Shown here: positions 34,076 through 43,040 of the stretch, in pieces
How the letters are laid out: the number at the start of each line of letters is the position of its first letter
Numbering within the stretch: position 1 is the stretch's first letter
Assembly (NCBI GenBank): GCA_030272585.1
Contig: BSYQ01000005.1
Span: 1-64,000 of the forward strand
Direction: 5' to 3'
Source of the DNA: Bryopsis sp. KO-2023
Lineage: Eukaryota; Chlorophyta; Ulvophyceae; Bryopsidales; Bryopsidaceae
DNA length: 64,000 bases
Made by a program: the position numbers and the translations under genes
The notes under the pieces: model-generated
The model's input: the letters and a program-made list of their open reading frames with translations, nothing else
What the model was told of the DNA's origin: nothing
Databases searched by the model: none

Positions 34076-34448
34076 TGTAAGGAGACGCGGGGTTATAAGA
34101 CAATAGAACTTTTACAACACGAACAACACGGTCTAAGGCGAGAAGCCTTAAGACTCGTCAACCGTTGACCCGGGTTCGAATCCCGTCAACGGTCCCAACC
34201 GTAACTGTCTCCAATTCCAACTCACGTGACCCCGGACTACACCGTCCGGATACAGTCACACATGTCACTCGTTCCATCACACTATCACATCACATTACTT
34301 CCTGTTACGTCACGGGTCAGACGGCTACATAACCGACTTGACCTCTGTAACCACCGTCGCCCACTGGTTCGCTAGTGCGACCGTTACTATCCTTGTCACT
34401 GAGAGGTCTAGGGATCGAATCCCACCTCTCCCTTTGTAAACTGTCACA
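34076..34448 (-). repeat. 3' LTR of element C with two tRNA-top-half motifs
   Basis: 373 bp. On the plus strand it contains two minihelix motifs. In the first, ACCGTTG (34161-34167) pairs with CAACGGT (34187-34193) around the B-box-like GGGTTCGAATCCC (34172-34184). In the second, GAGAGGT (34401-34407) pairs with ACCTCTC (34424-34430) around GGGATCGAATCCC (34411-34423). Both look like the acceptor stem plus T arm of a tRNA, without D or anticodon arms, and lie antisense to gag-pol. An A-box-like GGTCTAAGGCG precedes the first (34130-34140). Confidence 0.93.
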
Positions 34449-34770
34449 AGACTCCCCCTGACCTTAGAGATCTGGCCCCCAGACCTAAGGTCACCAAATA
34501 GCACATACAGAAATCCAGCAAGAAAGAATAGAGCCCTCCCCCAAAAGCAAGAAGGAAAAATCCCAAAGACCTCCCAAAAAGCAAAAAAAGGAAAAACCCC
34601 ATCTGAAAGACCATCCCAAAGACAGTAGAAAAGAAAACAGCTGACCTGGCCTCAGCACTAACACCAACTCCCCTGAACCCCCAACAGTCATAGACTGAAA
34701 TTCCTTTCTCATTCCCATATCTCTGCAGGGATATCTTTCATTTACTCACTCTTCAACTCTTGAAGTCCTC
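34449..34770 (-). other. Element C 3' region with polypurine tract
   Basis: Lies between the pol stop and the 3' LTR. The minus strand reads AGGGGGAGTCT immediately before the LTR (plus 34449-34460), a standard polypurine tract. The rest is purine-rich on the minus strand and non-coding. Confidence 0.75.
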
Positions 34771-37700
34771 TTATCTCCACCTCCAAACTCTCTTCTCCTG
34801 CTCTGTTGCTTCCAAGTGTTTCTGCTGGAAGTATGCTGCTGCAATATCTGGACAGTTTTCCAGGTTCCTGATAGGCTCCCAGCTATCATGGCCCCTGTCA
34901 TATCCTTGCCATCTGATCAAGAACTCCCTTGAAGTTCTCCCCCTGCCTCTGCCTCTTCTGACCTCTCTGTGATCCAAAAACATCTCCACATGGAACTCTG
35001 GGGTTCCATCAATGATCTCTGCTGGCAGTGGGTTGGGTTCCCTGTTCCCATACTGCTCATCTTGAATGTATCTTCTTAGCTTTGAGATGTGGAACACTGG
35101 ATGCAGACTCCACTGCTGAGGGACTTCCAGTTCATAGGCCACTTGACCCACTCTCTTCACAATCTTGAATGGGCCCACATATTTGGGACCCAACTTCTTG
35201 CATCTGTCCCCAGCCAGCTTCAAATCCTTGGTACTCAAAAGGACCACATCATCCACCTGAAACTCATCATCTCTTCTATGCTTGTCAGCATTCTGCTTCT
35301 GTCTGTTCTGAGCTCTGGCAATGCATGTCTTGGCCACTTCCACATCCATCCTCAGGTCATTCAATATCTCATCCACACCTCTGATGGGTGTCTCAATCTT
35401 CTTCCTCCCCAATAAGGCTGCAGGCACCAAGGGTTCATCTCCAGAATTTAAGTAGAATGGGCTATACCCAGTGCTTGCTTGCTTCCCTTGGTTATAAACA
35501 AATTCAGCTGCACTCAACTTTAGATCCCAATCAGTTTGAGAATGATCCACATAGGCTCTGAGGCTTTCCTCCAGTATCCTGTTGAGCCTCTCTGTTTGGC
35601 CATCTGACTGAGGATGTCTGGCAGATGACATCTTCAATGTTGTCCCCACCAGCTTCATCAACTCCTTCCACAGTTCAGATGTGAACCTGGCATCCCTATC
35701 AGATACCAGGTCCTCAGGCATCCCATGATGTCTCCATACCTCATCGAATATCATCCTGGCCATCCCTACTGCTCCAATGGTTCCTTGGGTGGCACAGAAA
35801 TGGGACATCTTGGACATCCTGTCCACAAAAACCACAATGGCATCCTTCCCTCTGGCTGTTTTGGGCAGTCCTGTGATGAGGTCCAAACTCACAGAGCTCC
35901 ATCTCCTAGTTGGAATCTGCAATGGCTGCAAATCCCCTGCAAGTTTCTTGGTTGATGCTTTAGTCTTTTGGCACACTGGGCAGCTCCTGCAATATTGGGC
36001 TACCTCCTGGGACATCTTCTTCCACCAGAAATGCTGTTGCAACACAGCTAGTGTTCTCTCCTTCCCTTTGTGTCCTCCAATCAGACTATCATGCCCTTCC
36101 TTCATCACCATTGCTTTTAGACTCTGTGGCACAACAATCTTCCCTTCCACAGTCTGTAGAACTCCATCAGTAGACATCTTGAACACCCTTTGGGTCTGGA
36201 TGTCAGAATCCAATCTCTTCAGGATTTCCTTGCAATGTACATCATTCTTCTGGGCATCAGCAACCTCTTGTGGACTCCCTTGAGCCATAGGTTCCATGGA
36301 TGACTTCTCCAGTGCATTGATTTGTTCATCAGATCTTGACAATTCATTTACAGTACCCCTTTTGGTACCTCCTCTTGCATCATTTGGCATCACATCTGTT
36401 TTCAGTCTCTCAGGCAGCTTTCCAGTTTGGCATCCAGTAACCTTCACCAATCTGGAACCCAATGGCTCTCCTGGTTGTTCATCAAACACAAGATCCTGTG
36501 GATGATTCTCTCCCCAGGCCCCCAAGCCTTGGTACCTCTGAACCTTGCCATCATGCTTCACAAGAGTTTTGGTTGTGCCATTTGGTGCAGATGCCTTCAA
36601 ATCTCCCCCTCCACTTCCAGAATCCCTTGGATCCCCTGGATGTGGACATCTGGAGAGGGCATCAGCCACCACATTATCCTTTCCAGGAATATGCACAGTC
36701 TGGAACCTGAATGGAGCTAAGAATTCCACCCATCTGGCTTGTCTCCTGCTCAGATGTTGTTGTGAATCCAGCCAAACTAGTGACTGGTTGTCAGTCCTTA
36801 GGACAAACTCTCTCCCTTCCAAATAAGCTCTCCATTTCTTCAGACAATGTACAATTCCCAACAGCTCAATCTCATGGATGGGGTACCTGGATTCAGCATC
36901 AGTGAGCTTATGAGATTCAAATGCCACTGGATGCAATCCATCTGGTCCCTCCTGCATCAGTACTCCCCCCACTCCTGTTAGGCTGCCATCAGTAGCCACA
37001 ATCCAGGGCCAATCATCCCTTGGGTGTATCAGAACAGGTGCTGAGCACAATGCTTGTTTGAGATCTTCAAATGCTTGTTTTTCCTCTGCTCCCCATATGA
37101 ACTGCTGATTCCCTTTGGTTAGGTTGGTCAATGCTGCAGCTTTTCCACTGAAATTGGCCACAAATCTTCTGTAGAAGCAGCACAATCCCAGGAAGCTCCT
37201 GACATCATGGACATTAGTGGGTGTGGGCCATTGCTTGATGGCTTCCAGCTTATCAGCCATAGGCTGCACTCCTTGATGTGTAACCCAGGTACCCAAGAAA
37301 TCCACTTCCTTTTTTCCCACAGCAGACTTGACCAGCTTGGCATATAGTTTATGCTTCCTTAGAGCCTCCAGTACCAGCTTCATGTGTCTGGCATGTTCTT
37401 CAGGTGAGGATGAATAGATGAGGATGTCATCCAGAAAAACTTGAACAAATTTATCAATATAGGGAGCTAAGATCTCATTCATCATGGACATGAAATGCCC
37501 AGGAGATCCACTCAGCCCCATTGGCATGACCAGGAATTCATACTGGCCATATTTTGTTCTGAATGATGTCTTCCCCTCCTCCCCTGGAGCCATCCTCAAC
37601 TGCCAGAAGCCAGCCCTGAGATCCACTTTACTGAAGTACCTGGCCTGATTTAGCCTATCCAGCATCTCATCCATTCTGGGAATGGGGAACTGGGTGACTT

Positions 37701-39369
37701 TGGTGGCCCTATTCAAGGCTCTGTAGTCCACACAGAACCTCAAAGCTCCTCCAGGCTTGGGGACAAAAAGCACAGGGGCTCCAAAATTGCTGTGGCTTGG
37801 TCTTATCATCCCTTTCTCCAGTAAGTAGTCCAATTGCTCCCTTAATGCATCTAATTCTTTTGGGGACTGCTTGTATAGTGGGCCAAACACTGGTTTTGTG
37901 TCATCCTTCAATGGGATCTTCATATCCCATGGTCTGTGAGGTGGTAGTTGGTCTGGGAGGTCCATTGGAAAGACATCCTTGTAATCATTAAGGACATCCT
38001 TCAGCTCATGTAGCTCATCATCCAGTCCATCAACCATGCTCTTGAAATTAGCATCTGTACCATCCTCTGTACCCTTGACTGCCTTTGCTTCACCAGGATT
38101 CCTGATTTGCTTGGCTGCATTGATTTCCCCTGATTCCTGGGGATCCTGAACTTTCCTGACCAGCACCAGGTAAGCCTCTCCATCTCTGTTCTTCAAACAT
38201 TTCTTAGCTTCACTGGCTGAGAGGAGATTGATCTCTTGTGGATCCTGGACTGCTGCTACCTTTGGATGGAATCCTTGTAGCTTGATTGGGACTTTGTTAG
38301 GCTTGCAGATGGTGATCACATGACTCCTCCAGTCAATGTGTGGGTTGTGGTCAACCAGCCAAGCTTTTCCCAGTATAATCTTATGCTTTAAATTTGGCAC
38401 CATCCAGAAGGTCCTCTTTATCACCCATGGACCCAATCTGAGTCTGATCAAGGCTTTCTCCTTTAGCAGGATTCTGGATCCATCAGCTAACTCCACTGAT
38501 AGATGTTCATTTTTGATGATTTTCAATGCATTCTCTTGGGCAGTGATGACATCCATAAAATCTCCAGTTGCTCCACTGTCAATAAGACATTTGACTGTCT
38601 GTGTTTTCAATTTTCCAGGCACATATAGCAGGGTGGATCCCAGGTCTCCTTGACCCACTGATCCCAATTTCCCTGTCACCATTTTCTCCTCTGTATCCTG
38701 GTTTGGTGTTGGACAATGTGTCTCAGTTGATGATGAGAATCTGACTTGCTTGTGAATCCCATGACCCCCTTGTGATTCCTCTTTTGCATGTATGGATTTC
38801 CATTCTCCTGAGGCTGTGAGGACCTCTCTGGGCTTAGATGTGGATTCCTTGATTGACTGTAGCTGTTTCTGCATCACCACTGATCCTTTTGGAGGGGAGG
38901 ACTGTAGACTGTCCTTTGTTATCCCTTCCATCTCAGGGGATTTCTGTTCTGACTGTCCCAACACTGTGGGGATGGATCCCTTAGCTTTGTTGCTGACCGG
39001 ATCCCCTTTGCCAGCCCTCGAATCTGAGGTACTGGATCTGGCAAGCTTCCCTCCCCCAAACCTTCCCAAATAAGATGAAGATGTCTTACATCTGGATCCT
39101 GCCTTTGCCTGAGCACCATTCTCAGGAGATCCTTTAGATGTTCCCCCTTCAACCTTATCGACCACTAACACCTTCCCATCACTGACATTCCTCTGATTCC
39201 CTTGTAATCCTTCCTTGTCTTGAGAACCATGCTGACGACTTTCCGACGACATTTCCGACATCACATTTGCATGTCCAGGTTTCTTTGACGCCCCTCCTGG
39301 CCTGGTCCAGGGAGGCCCTACTCGTTTCCCGACGACTTGTTTTGGCCACCCTTCTTCTTCGATCGACAT
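34771..39369 (-). CDS. Element C pol polyprotein
   Basis: A 1,532-residue open frame. It has a protease with LIDSGATGDF (about residue 265), RT with KVDLRAGFWQL and FLDD (about 645), RNase H with ATDGSLTGVGGVL (about 795), an integrase zinc finger ending CRSCPVCQKTK (about 1115), a DDE core with SDRDARFTSELW (about 1227) and DGQTERLN, and a chromodomain (EFLIRWQGYD, DSWEPIRN; about 1460-1510). It overlaps the end of gag by 52 nt in another frame, so pol is probably expressed by frameshift. The gene is nearly free of CpG downstream of about 39.0 kb, with Arg written as AGA/AGG. Confidence 0.93.
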   Translation of the reverse strand: MSIEEEGWPKQVVGKRVGPPWTRPGGASKKPGHANVMSEMSSESRQHGSQDKEGLQGNQRNVSDGKVLVVDKVEGGTSKGSPENGAQAKAGSRCKTSSSYLGRFGGGKLARSSTSDSRAGKGDPVSNKAKGSIPTVLGQSEQKSPEMEGITKDSLQSSPPKGSVVMQKQLQSIKESTSKPREVLTASGEWKSIHAKEESQGGHGIHKQVRFSSSTETHCPTPNQDTEEKMVTGKLGSVGQGDLGSTLLYVPGKLKTQTVKCLIDSGATGDFMDVITAQENALKIIKNEHLSVELADGSRILLKEKALIRLRLGPWVIKRTFWMVPNLKHKIILGKAWLVDHNPHIDWRSHVITICKPNKVPIKLQGFHPKVAAVQDPQEINLLSASEAKKCLKNRDGEAYLVLVRKVQDPQESGEINAAKQIRNPGEAKAVKGTEDGTDANFKSMVDGLDDELHELKDVLNDYKDVFPMDLPDQLPPHRPWDMKIPLKDDTKPVFGPLYKQSPKELDALREQLDYLLEKGMIRPSHSNFGAPVLFVPKPGGALRFCVDYRALNRATKVTQFPIPRMDEMLDRLNQARYFSKVDLRAGFWQLRMAPGEEGKTSFRTKYGQYEFLVMPMGLSGSPGHFMSMMNEILAPYIDKFVQVFLDDILIYSSSPEEHARHMKLVLEALRKHKLYAKLVKSAVGKKEVDFLGTWVTHQGVQPMADKLEAIKQWPTPTNVHDVRSFLGLCCFYRRFVANFSGKAAALTNLTKGNQQFIWGAEEKQAFEDLKQALCSAPVLIHPRDDWPWIVATDGSLTGVGGVLMQEGPDGLHPVAFESHKLTDAESRYPIHEIELLGIVHCLKKWRAYLEGREFVLRTDNQSLVWLDSQQHLSRRQARWVEFLAPFRFQTVHIPGKDNVVADALSRCPHPGDPRDSGSGGGDLKASAPNGTTKTLVKHDGKVQRYQGLGAWGENHPQDLVFDEQPGEPLGSRLVKVTGCQTGKLPERLKTDVMPNDARGGTKRGTVNELSRSDEQINALEKSSMEPMAQGSPQEVADAQKNDVHCKEILKRLDSDIQTQRVFKMSTDGVLQTVEGKIVVPQSLKAMVMKEGHDSLIGGHKGKERTLAVLQQHFWWKKMSQEVAQYCRSCPVCQKTKASTKKLAGDLQPLQIPTRRWSSVSLDLITGLPKTARGKDAIVVFVDRMSKMSHFCATQGTIGAVGMARMIFDEVWRHHGMPEDLVSDRDARFTSELWKELMKLVGTTLKMSSARHPQSDGQTERLNRILEESLRAYVDHSQTDWDLKLSAAEFVYNQGKQASTGYSPFYLNSGDEPLVPAALLGRKKIETPIRGVDEILNDLRMDVEVAKTCIARAQNRQKQNADKHRRDDEFQVDDVVLLSTKDLKLAGDRCKKLGPKYVGPFKIVKRVGQVAYELEVPQQWSLHPVFHISKLRRYIQDEQYGNREPNPLPAEIIDGTPEFHVEMFLDHREVRRGRGRGRTSREFLIRWQGYDRGHDSWEPIRNLENCPDIAAAYFQQKHLEATEQEKRVWRWR

Positions 39370-40886
39370 TCTCTCGCGAAATGCCCGAACTTTCCGCAGT
39401 TATGACATTTCCCTTTCTTGGGTGACGACTGGTTCCACTTCTCTCCTGACACTGCGCCAATCTCCATCTTATCGTCATACTGCCGGTTTTGTTTTGGGTA
39501 CCAAGGAGTCTGCTCGTTTCCTGCTCGGCCTGCAGCCCGGTCTGCTTGCAGTGCCAACTGAACAGCCTCGTCGAATGTCTGAGGACGGTTTAAGAAGACG
39601 TGAGATTTTATCTTCGCCTGTAGGCTGTGCGTGAAGAGATGTATTTTGTCTTCCGTTGCCATAGTTGGAGTCTTGATCAAGAGTTTGGAAAACAGGGAGA
39701 TGTGCTCCCTGAGCGTGCCCTTCTTGTGCGTTAGCTTGAATAGCTGGTCTCTGGCCGTCTCTGCCTTGTCAAAGGGGTCGAAGTATTCGATAAGCTCCTG
39801 CCCCAGCACATCCCAGCTCGCCATCACCATCGGGTTTGACGCTTTCTTCACCGTGTACCACTCTTGTGCAGCTCCTCTCAACACCGTTGACGCCAGCAGT
39901 GCCCGTTTTCCAACCGGACACCCGGACGCCACAAAATAGGTTTCCATGCTCTCCACCCAGTCTGAAGCTCCTTCTCCGGTTTTTCCGAAGAACTGAGGAG
40001 GATTCCCCAGCCGTATAGGCGCGAAGTTCCACGCATCAGGTATCGACGGCCCTGCAGCGGAGCCTTCACTCGTTGCTCCCGCCGTTGTTCTTGCTTGCCG
40101 TATCCTTTCTTCCATTTCGTGTTTTGCTGCCAGTAACGATGCCTGCAGTTCGAGCTTCTGGTTCGCCATTTGTTCTTGCAGGTCCAATAGTTTCTTGTGC
40201 AGGCCTGAGCCTGCTTCCAGTGTATGACCTGCAGCAGACTGCGCCGTCGACTGCTGTTCCGTAAGTTCCGTCATCGTTGCTAGCACCGTGGCAAACTTCG
40301 TGTCCGTCTCCGTCCGAAACTCCATCGCCTGGGTTTCTCGTAGGGTTTGGCTCAGCGTCAGTTCGTCCAACTTCTGCATAAGCTTCTGGTGGTTCGCTTG
40401 GCTTTCGAGGCTCACTTTTGACACCTTCTGTTCCAGTTTCGTGCCTCCCTGTCGAACTTTCAGCATGTCCGCGCGGATCTCGCCCGCCGATTTTTCCAAC
40501 AACTCCAGTTTTCCGGTAGTCTCGACATGTCTGGTTTCGTTCGTGGTTCCAAGCTCGGCTACTTTCTCCTTTACAGCTTTGACTTTGTCCTGCAACCCAG
40601 CCCCAGCTTCATCGAGCTTGCCGACTGCCTTCGACAGTTTCTGTAAGGACTCTCCATGTTTATTCGCCAGTTTTTCGACTGCCAAGCCTGCTTTGTGAAC
40701 CTTTGCGAACTCGTCGCCATGCTTATTCACCAGTTTCTCCACGTTCTGTCCTGCTTTGTGGATATTCGCGATTTCTGTCTTTATCTCCAACCCTTCGAGT
40801 TCCCCTAGACGGTCTTCCAGTGCTTTACACCCCGTCTTCAGTGCTGCTACTGACTCCAGCACGTTGTTCAAGTCTTCAGCCGACAT
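39318..40886 (-). CDS. Element C gag
   Basis: 522 codons from ATG 40884-40886. Residues 1-260 are predicted helical, with heptad-like repeats and recurring KLxNKHG units (coiled coil). About 295-450 is a Retrotrans_gag-type capsid region (FFGKTGEGASDWVESM, LRGAAQEWY, LREHISLFSKLL). A CCHC knuckle, CHNCGKFGHFAREC, lies at about 495-508, with a basic tail. It packages the RNA and forms the particle. CpG content is ordinary here, unlike most of pol. Confidence 0.93.
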   Translation of the reverse strand: MSAEDLNNVLESVAALKTGCKALEDRLGELEGLEIKTEIANIHKAGQNVEKLVNKHGDEFAKVHKAGLAVEKLANKHGESLQKLSKAVGKLDEAGAGLQDKVKAVKEKVAELGTTNETRHVETTGKLELLEKSAGEIRADMLKVRQGGTKLEQKVSKVSLESQANHQKLMQKLDELTLSQTLRETQAMEFRTETDTKFATVLATMTELTEQQSTAQSAAGHTLEAGSGLHKKLLDLQEQMANQKLELQASLLAAKHEMEERIRQARTTAGATSEGSAAGPSIPDAWNFAPIRLGNPPQFFGKTGEGASDWVESMETYFVASGCPVGKRALLASTVLRGAAQEWYTVKKASNPMVMASWDVLGQELIEYFDPFDKAETARDQLFKLTHKKGTLREHISLFSKLLIKTPTMATEDKIHLFTHSLQAKIKSHVFLNRPQTFDEAVQLALQADRAAGRAGNEQTPWYPKQNRQYDDKMEIGAVSGEKWNQSSPKKGKCHNCGKFGHFARECRSKKKGGQNKSSGNE

Positions 40887-40969
40887 TTCTGGTTCTCCCC
40901 CCGGTCTTTACGATGAACCCAATATCACACAGGCCGCCCGATCGTTTGGGTGTAGCCAGTACACTTCGC

Positions 40970-40981
40970 TCCGAAACCACT
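40970..40981 (-). promoter_or_regulatory. Primer binding site of element C
   Basis: On the minus strand, TGGTTTCGGAGC lies 2 nt after the 5' LTR (plus-strand GCTCCGAAACCA, approximate coordinates). It is identical to the sites of elements A and B. Confidence 0.85.
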
Positions 40982-41354
40982 TGTAAGGAGACGCGGGGTT
41001 ATAAGACAATAGAACTTTTACAACACGAACAACACGGTCTAAGGCGAGAAGCCTTAAGACTCATCAACCGTTGACCCGGGTTCGAATCCCGTCAACGGTC
41101 CCAACCGTAACTGTCTCCAATTCCAACTCACGTGACCCCGGACTACACCGTCCGGATACAGTCACACATGTCACTCGTTCCATCACACTATCACATCACA
41201 TTACTTCCTGTTACGTCACGGGTCAGACGGCTACATAACCGACTTGACCTCTGTAACCACCGTCGCCCACTGGTTCGCTAGTGCGACCGTTACTATCCTT
41301 GTCACTGAGAGGTCTAGGGATCGAATCCCACCTCTCCCTTTGTAAACTGTCACA
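40982..41354 (-). repeat. 5' LTR of element C
   Basis: 373 bp, one base different from 34076-34448, with the same two tRNA-top-half motifs. GTGTT follows at 41355-41359. Confidence 0.93.
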
Positions 41355-41574
41355 GTGTTGGTTGGATTCGTGATAACTTGTTGGCTAACGCAAGTATACT
41401 TGTGGGGTTTGTTGATTTAGACAACTCTCTAGTTAACGCGGTTGTGAACGTTACTAGAGCACTTGGTTGGGAAAGTGATCGCGTCAGGCAAACACTTAGA
41501 CACACACACACACAAACACAAACACAAGCGGGAACACACCAATCCCACGAATCCCAAGTTCTTACAAAGTAAAG

Positions 41575-42084
41575 AATGAATGTCAAAAGAACGAGTGGGC
41601 CTCTTAAGTACCCCTAAGTGTAGTACGCTGACGCATGCCCCAACCTCTGGGTCTAATCTGTCTTACTCGTGAACCCACATGCGTCAGCCACCCTCGGCTC
41701 TATCCCAAACTACCTCGTGAGCGCTAAAATATACTAATAGAACAGACAGTCTGTTCTGTCCTGTCCTGTGCACAAAGGTCTCAGCCCATGTCTGCCTGCT
41801 GCTCGACAAGACCTTTCCGTCACCGAGAACGACCCAAGACGGGATCATGGAGTTCCTTCGACGGCGTTTCAACCGCCAGGCCACAATTAACGAGTTTTTT
41901 AGAGTTTGATTCGAATGCGTGCGCGTCTGAGATAGGGGACATGTCGGACATCGCATTGTTATCCAATCGCTTAATTAGCCCGAAAACGCGTGGCCCGAAT
42001 GTGGTTAACAAAGCGACTTCTACTGTACTACAAAAAAGGAACTTTTTTAGGGTCGATTTAGGGGGGGGTAGCCACATGGAGTGT
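41575..42084. other. Subtelomeric mosaic beyond element D
   Basis: No gene is supported. An inverted copy (two mismatches in about 57 bp) of the left end of the 12.8-kb fold-back element lies at 41741-41797. Near 42046-42066 there is a GGGTCGATTTAGGGGGGGG segment related to 6128-6146. Short open frames on both strands have no recognised domain. Confidence 0.55.
41741..41797 (-). repeat. Partial inverted copy of the fold-back element end
   Basis: The minus strand reads GGCAGACATGGGCTGAGACC, then TTTGTGCACAGGACAGGAC and CAGACTGTCTGTT. This matches 12771-12828 except for two bases. Only the terminal part is present. Confidence 0.8.
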
Positions 42085-42143
42085 CCTTAAGGAAATTTTT
42101 CCCGTCCGCGAACCCCCTAAACCCTAAACCCTAAGCCCTAAGG
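42085..42143. repeat. Interstitial telomere repeat block
   Basis: TTAAGGAAATTTTTCCCG and CGCGAACCCCCTAAACCC are followed by about three further CCCTAAA units, some degenerate (CCCTAAG). It is homologous to 12711-12768, where only one telomere-like unit remains. Confidence 0.8.
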
Positions 42144-42249
42144 TGATTTAAGATATTACATCCATTTACACTAGAGTGTAATAACTCCCAAGATGCATGA
42201 CGCCTTTGACGTCTGACGTCCCTGGACGTCAGCAGCTGGTATCAGGCAC

Positions 42250-42660
42250 AGCCGTGCAAAAAACAGAAAAACAATTGGTTACACCCCCGAAAAAGAAAAT
42301 ATCGTAAAAAAACCCGTTGAAGAGGGTGTGAAATTACGCATCAAGCCGGGAGCCGAGAAGGAAACTCGCAGTTCGCTGAGGGAAGAAGCTGTGAAGGAGG
42401 CCACCGAGGCTTTTTCAGAAACCTTATAAAATCTGTTGCTTGGGGGCCCCCAGTGGTAAATACAGGTCTGTAAGACGATTGTCCCGGGTAAAGTTACGGA
42501 AGATAGAGCGATACAGATCCACTTTCAGAAGCTCCCTAAAGAGCTTCAACGTTCTTTCGCAGTCCTTCAGCTTTACTCGCTGCACTTTGAACTCGCTAAA
42601 GAAAAGAGTGACAAACTATCACGACTTGATGGCTATAGCTACGCAAGGTACTTTCACGCT
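42250..42660 (+). pseudogene. Decayed coding remnant, unrecognised
   Basis: Short stretches of protein-like sequence appear in shifting frames with several stops: VKLRIKPGAEKETRSSLREE, then, after stops, GKVTEDRAIQIHFQKLPKEL followed by a further 40 residues to TAA near 42663. Composition and periodicity look coding rather than random. I do not recognise a family; a gag-like or host-gene remnant are both possible. Confidence 0.3.
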
Positions 42661-42945
42661 TAAGGAGAAACACGACTTTATGGACGTCGATGCACTCACT
42701 GTTGACACCTCGGAGACACGTAGCGAGAAAGATGAGAACAGCCGGTTTCTATATATTGTTCCTTGGGATGGTTTGAGCCAACGTTCAAAACATATGTTAG
42801 GCTTCGAGAGTTTGTAAAAAGCTTTCATGTTCTTTGTTTTCCACGCTCCGACTCCTTCTCCACGTTCGCGTCTTCGACGCTCGGCCGATCCCGCTCCGAC
42901 TTTGAAAATTCACACGTGGATGTTTTTCAAACAAAAGACCTAAAC

Positions 42946-43040
42946 CCCAAACCCTAAATTGGCGTTCAATGGTTCGGTGGATTTGTCGTACGACACTCTA
43001 TTGTTATACATTTGATTTGAGTTTGTACGGTTAGTCGTCC
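42946..43040. repeat. Subtelomeric repeat with empty fold-back site
   Basis: CAAACCCTAAATTGGCG leads into TTCAATGGTTCGGTGGATTT, GTCGTACGAC and later TGTACGGTTAGTCGTCCTGG. The same series surrounds the fold-back element at 12745-12768 and 13227-13275, but here nothing is inserted. Confidence 0.65.

Larger units (their letters stand above)
34076..41354 (-). mobile_element. LTR element C (Ty3/gypsy, chromodomain), apparently intact
   Basis: Two 373-bp LTRs (34076-34448 and 40982-41354) with one difference (G/A at left 34156), TG...CA ends and flanking duplication GTGTT (34071-34075 and 41355-41359). It lies on the minus strand: primer site, gag, pol with protease, RT, RNase H, integrase and chromodomain, then a purine tract. 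Both frames are open, so this copy may be competent. It sits within ORF2 of element D, not within A. LTR similarity above 99.5% implies a recent insertion. Confidence 0.95.
15661..41574 (+). pseudogene. Element D ORF2, reverse-transcriptase start, split by two LTR elements
   Basis: The coding pieces are about 15661-16027, 33553-34075 and 41355-41574. Removing element A with one ACCAT copy, and element C with one GTGTT copy, restores a continuous frame at both joints. Motifs such as ILSKGAKFIPSPRP, VVLADKNLGACVLP and LLPNFYLMPKM resemble the N-terminal part of Penelope-like and related reverse transcriptases. The catalytic YxDD region is absent. An in-frame TGA at 15895-15897 interrupts the first piece. 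The last piece (stop at 41572-41574) has no recognised domain. The element is defective; its class is tentative. Confidence 0.6.

Noticed and set aside
34130-34195. Complete tRNA-Leu-like gene in the LTR of element C
   Set aside because: A-box-like and B-box-like motifs and a long variable-arm-like hairpin exist, but no 5' acceptor strand lies upstream of the A box; only an acceptor-plus-T-arm minihelix can form.
42440-42817. 125-codon plus-strand frame
   Set aside because: It runs in a different frame from the more protein-like stretches of the same DNA and shows no domain.
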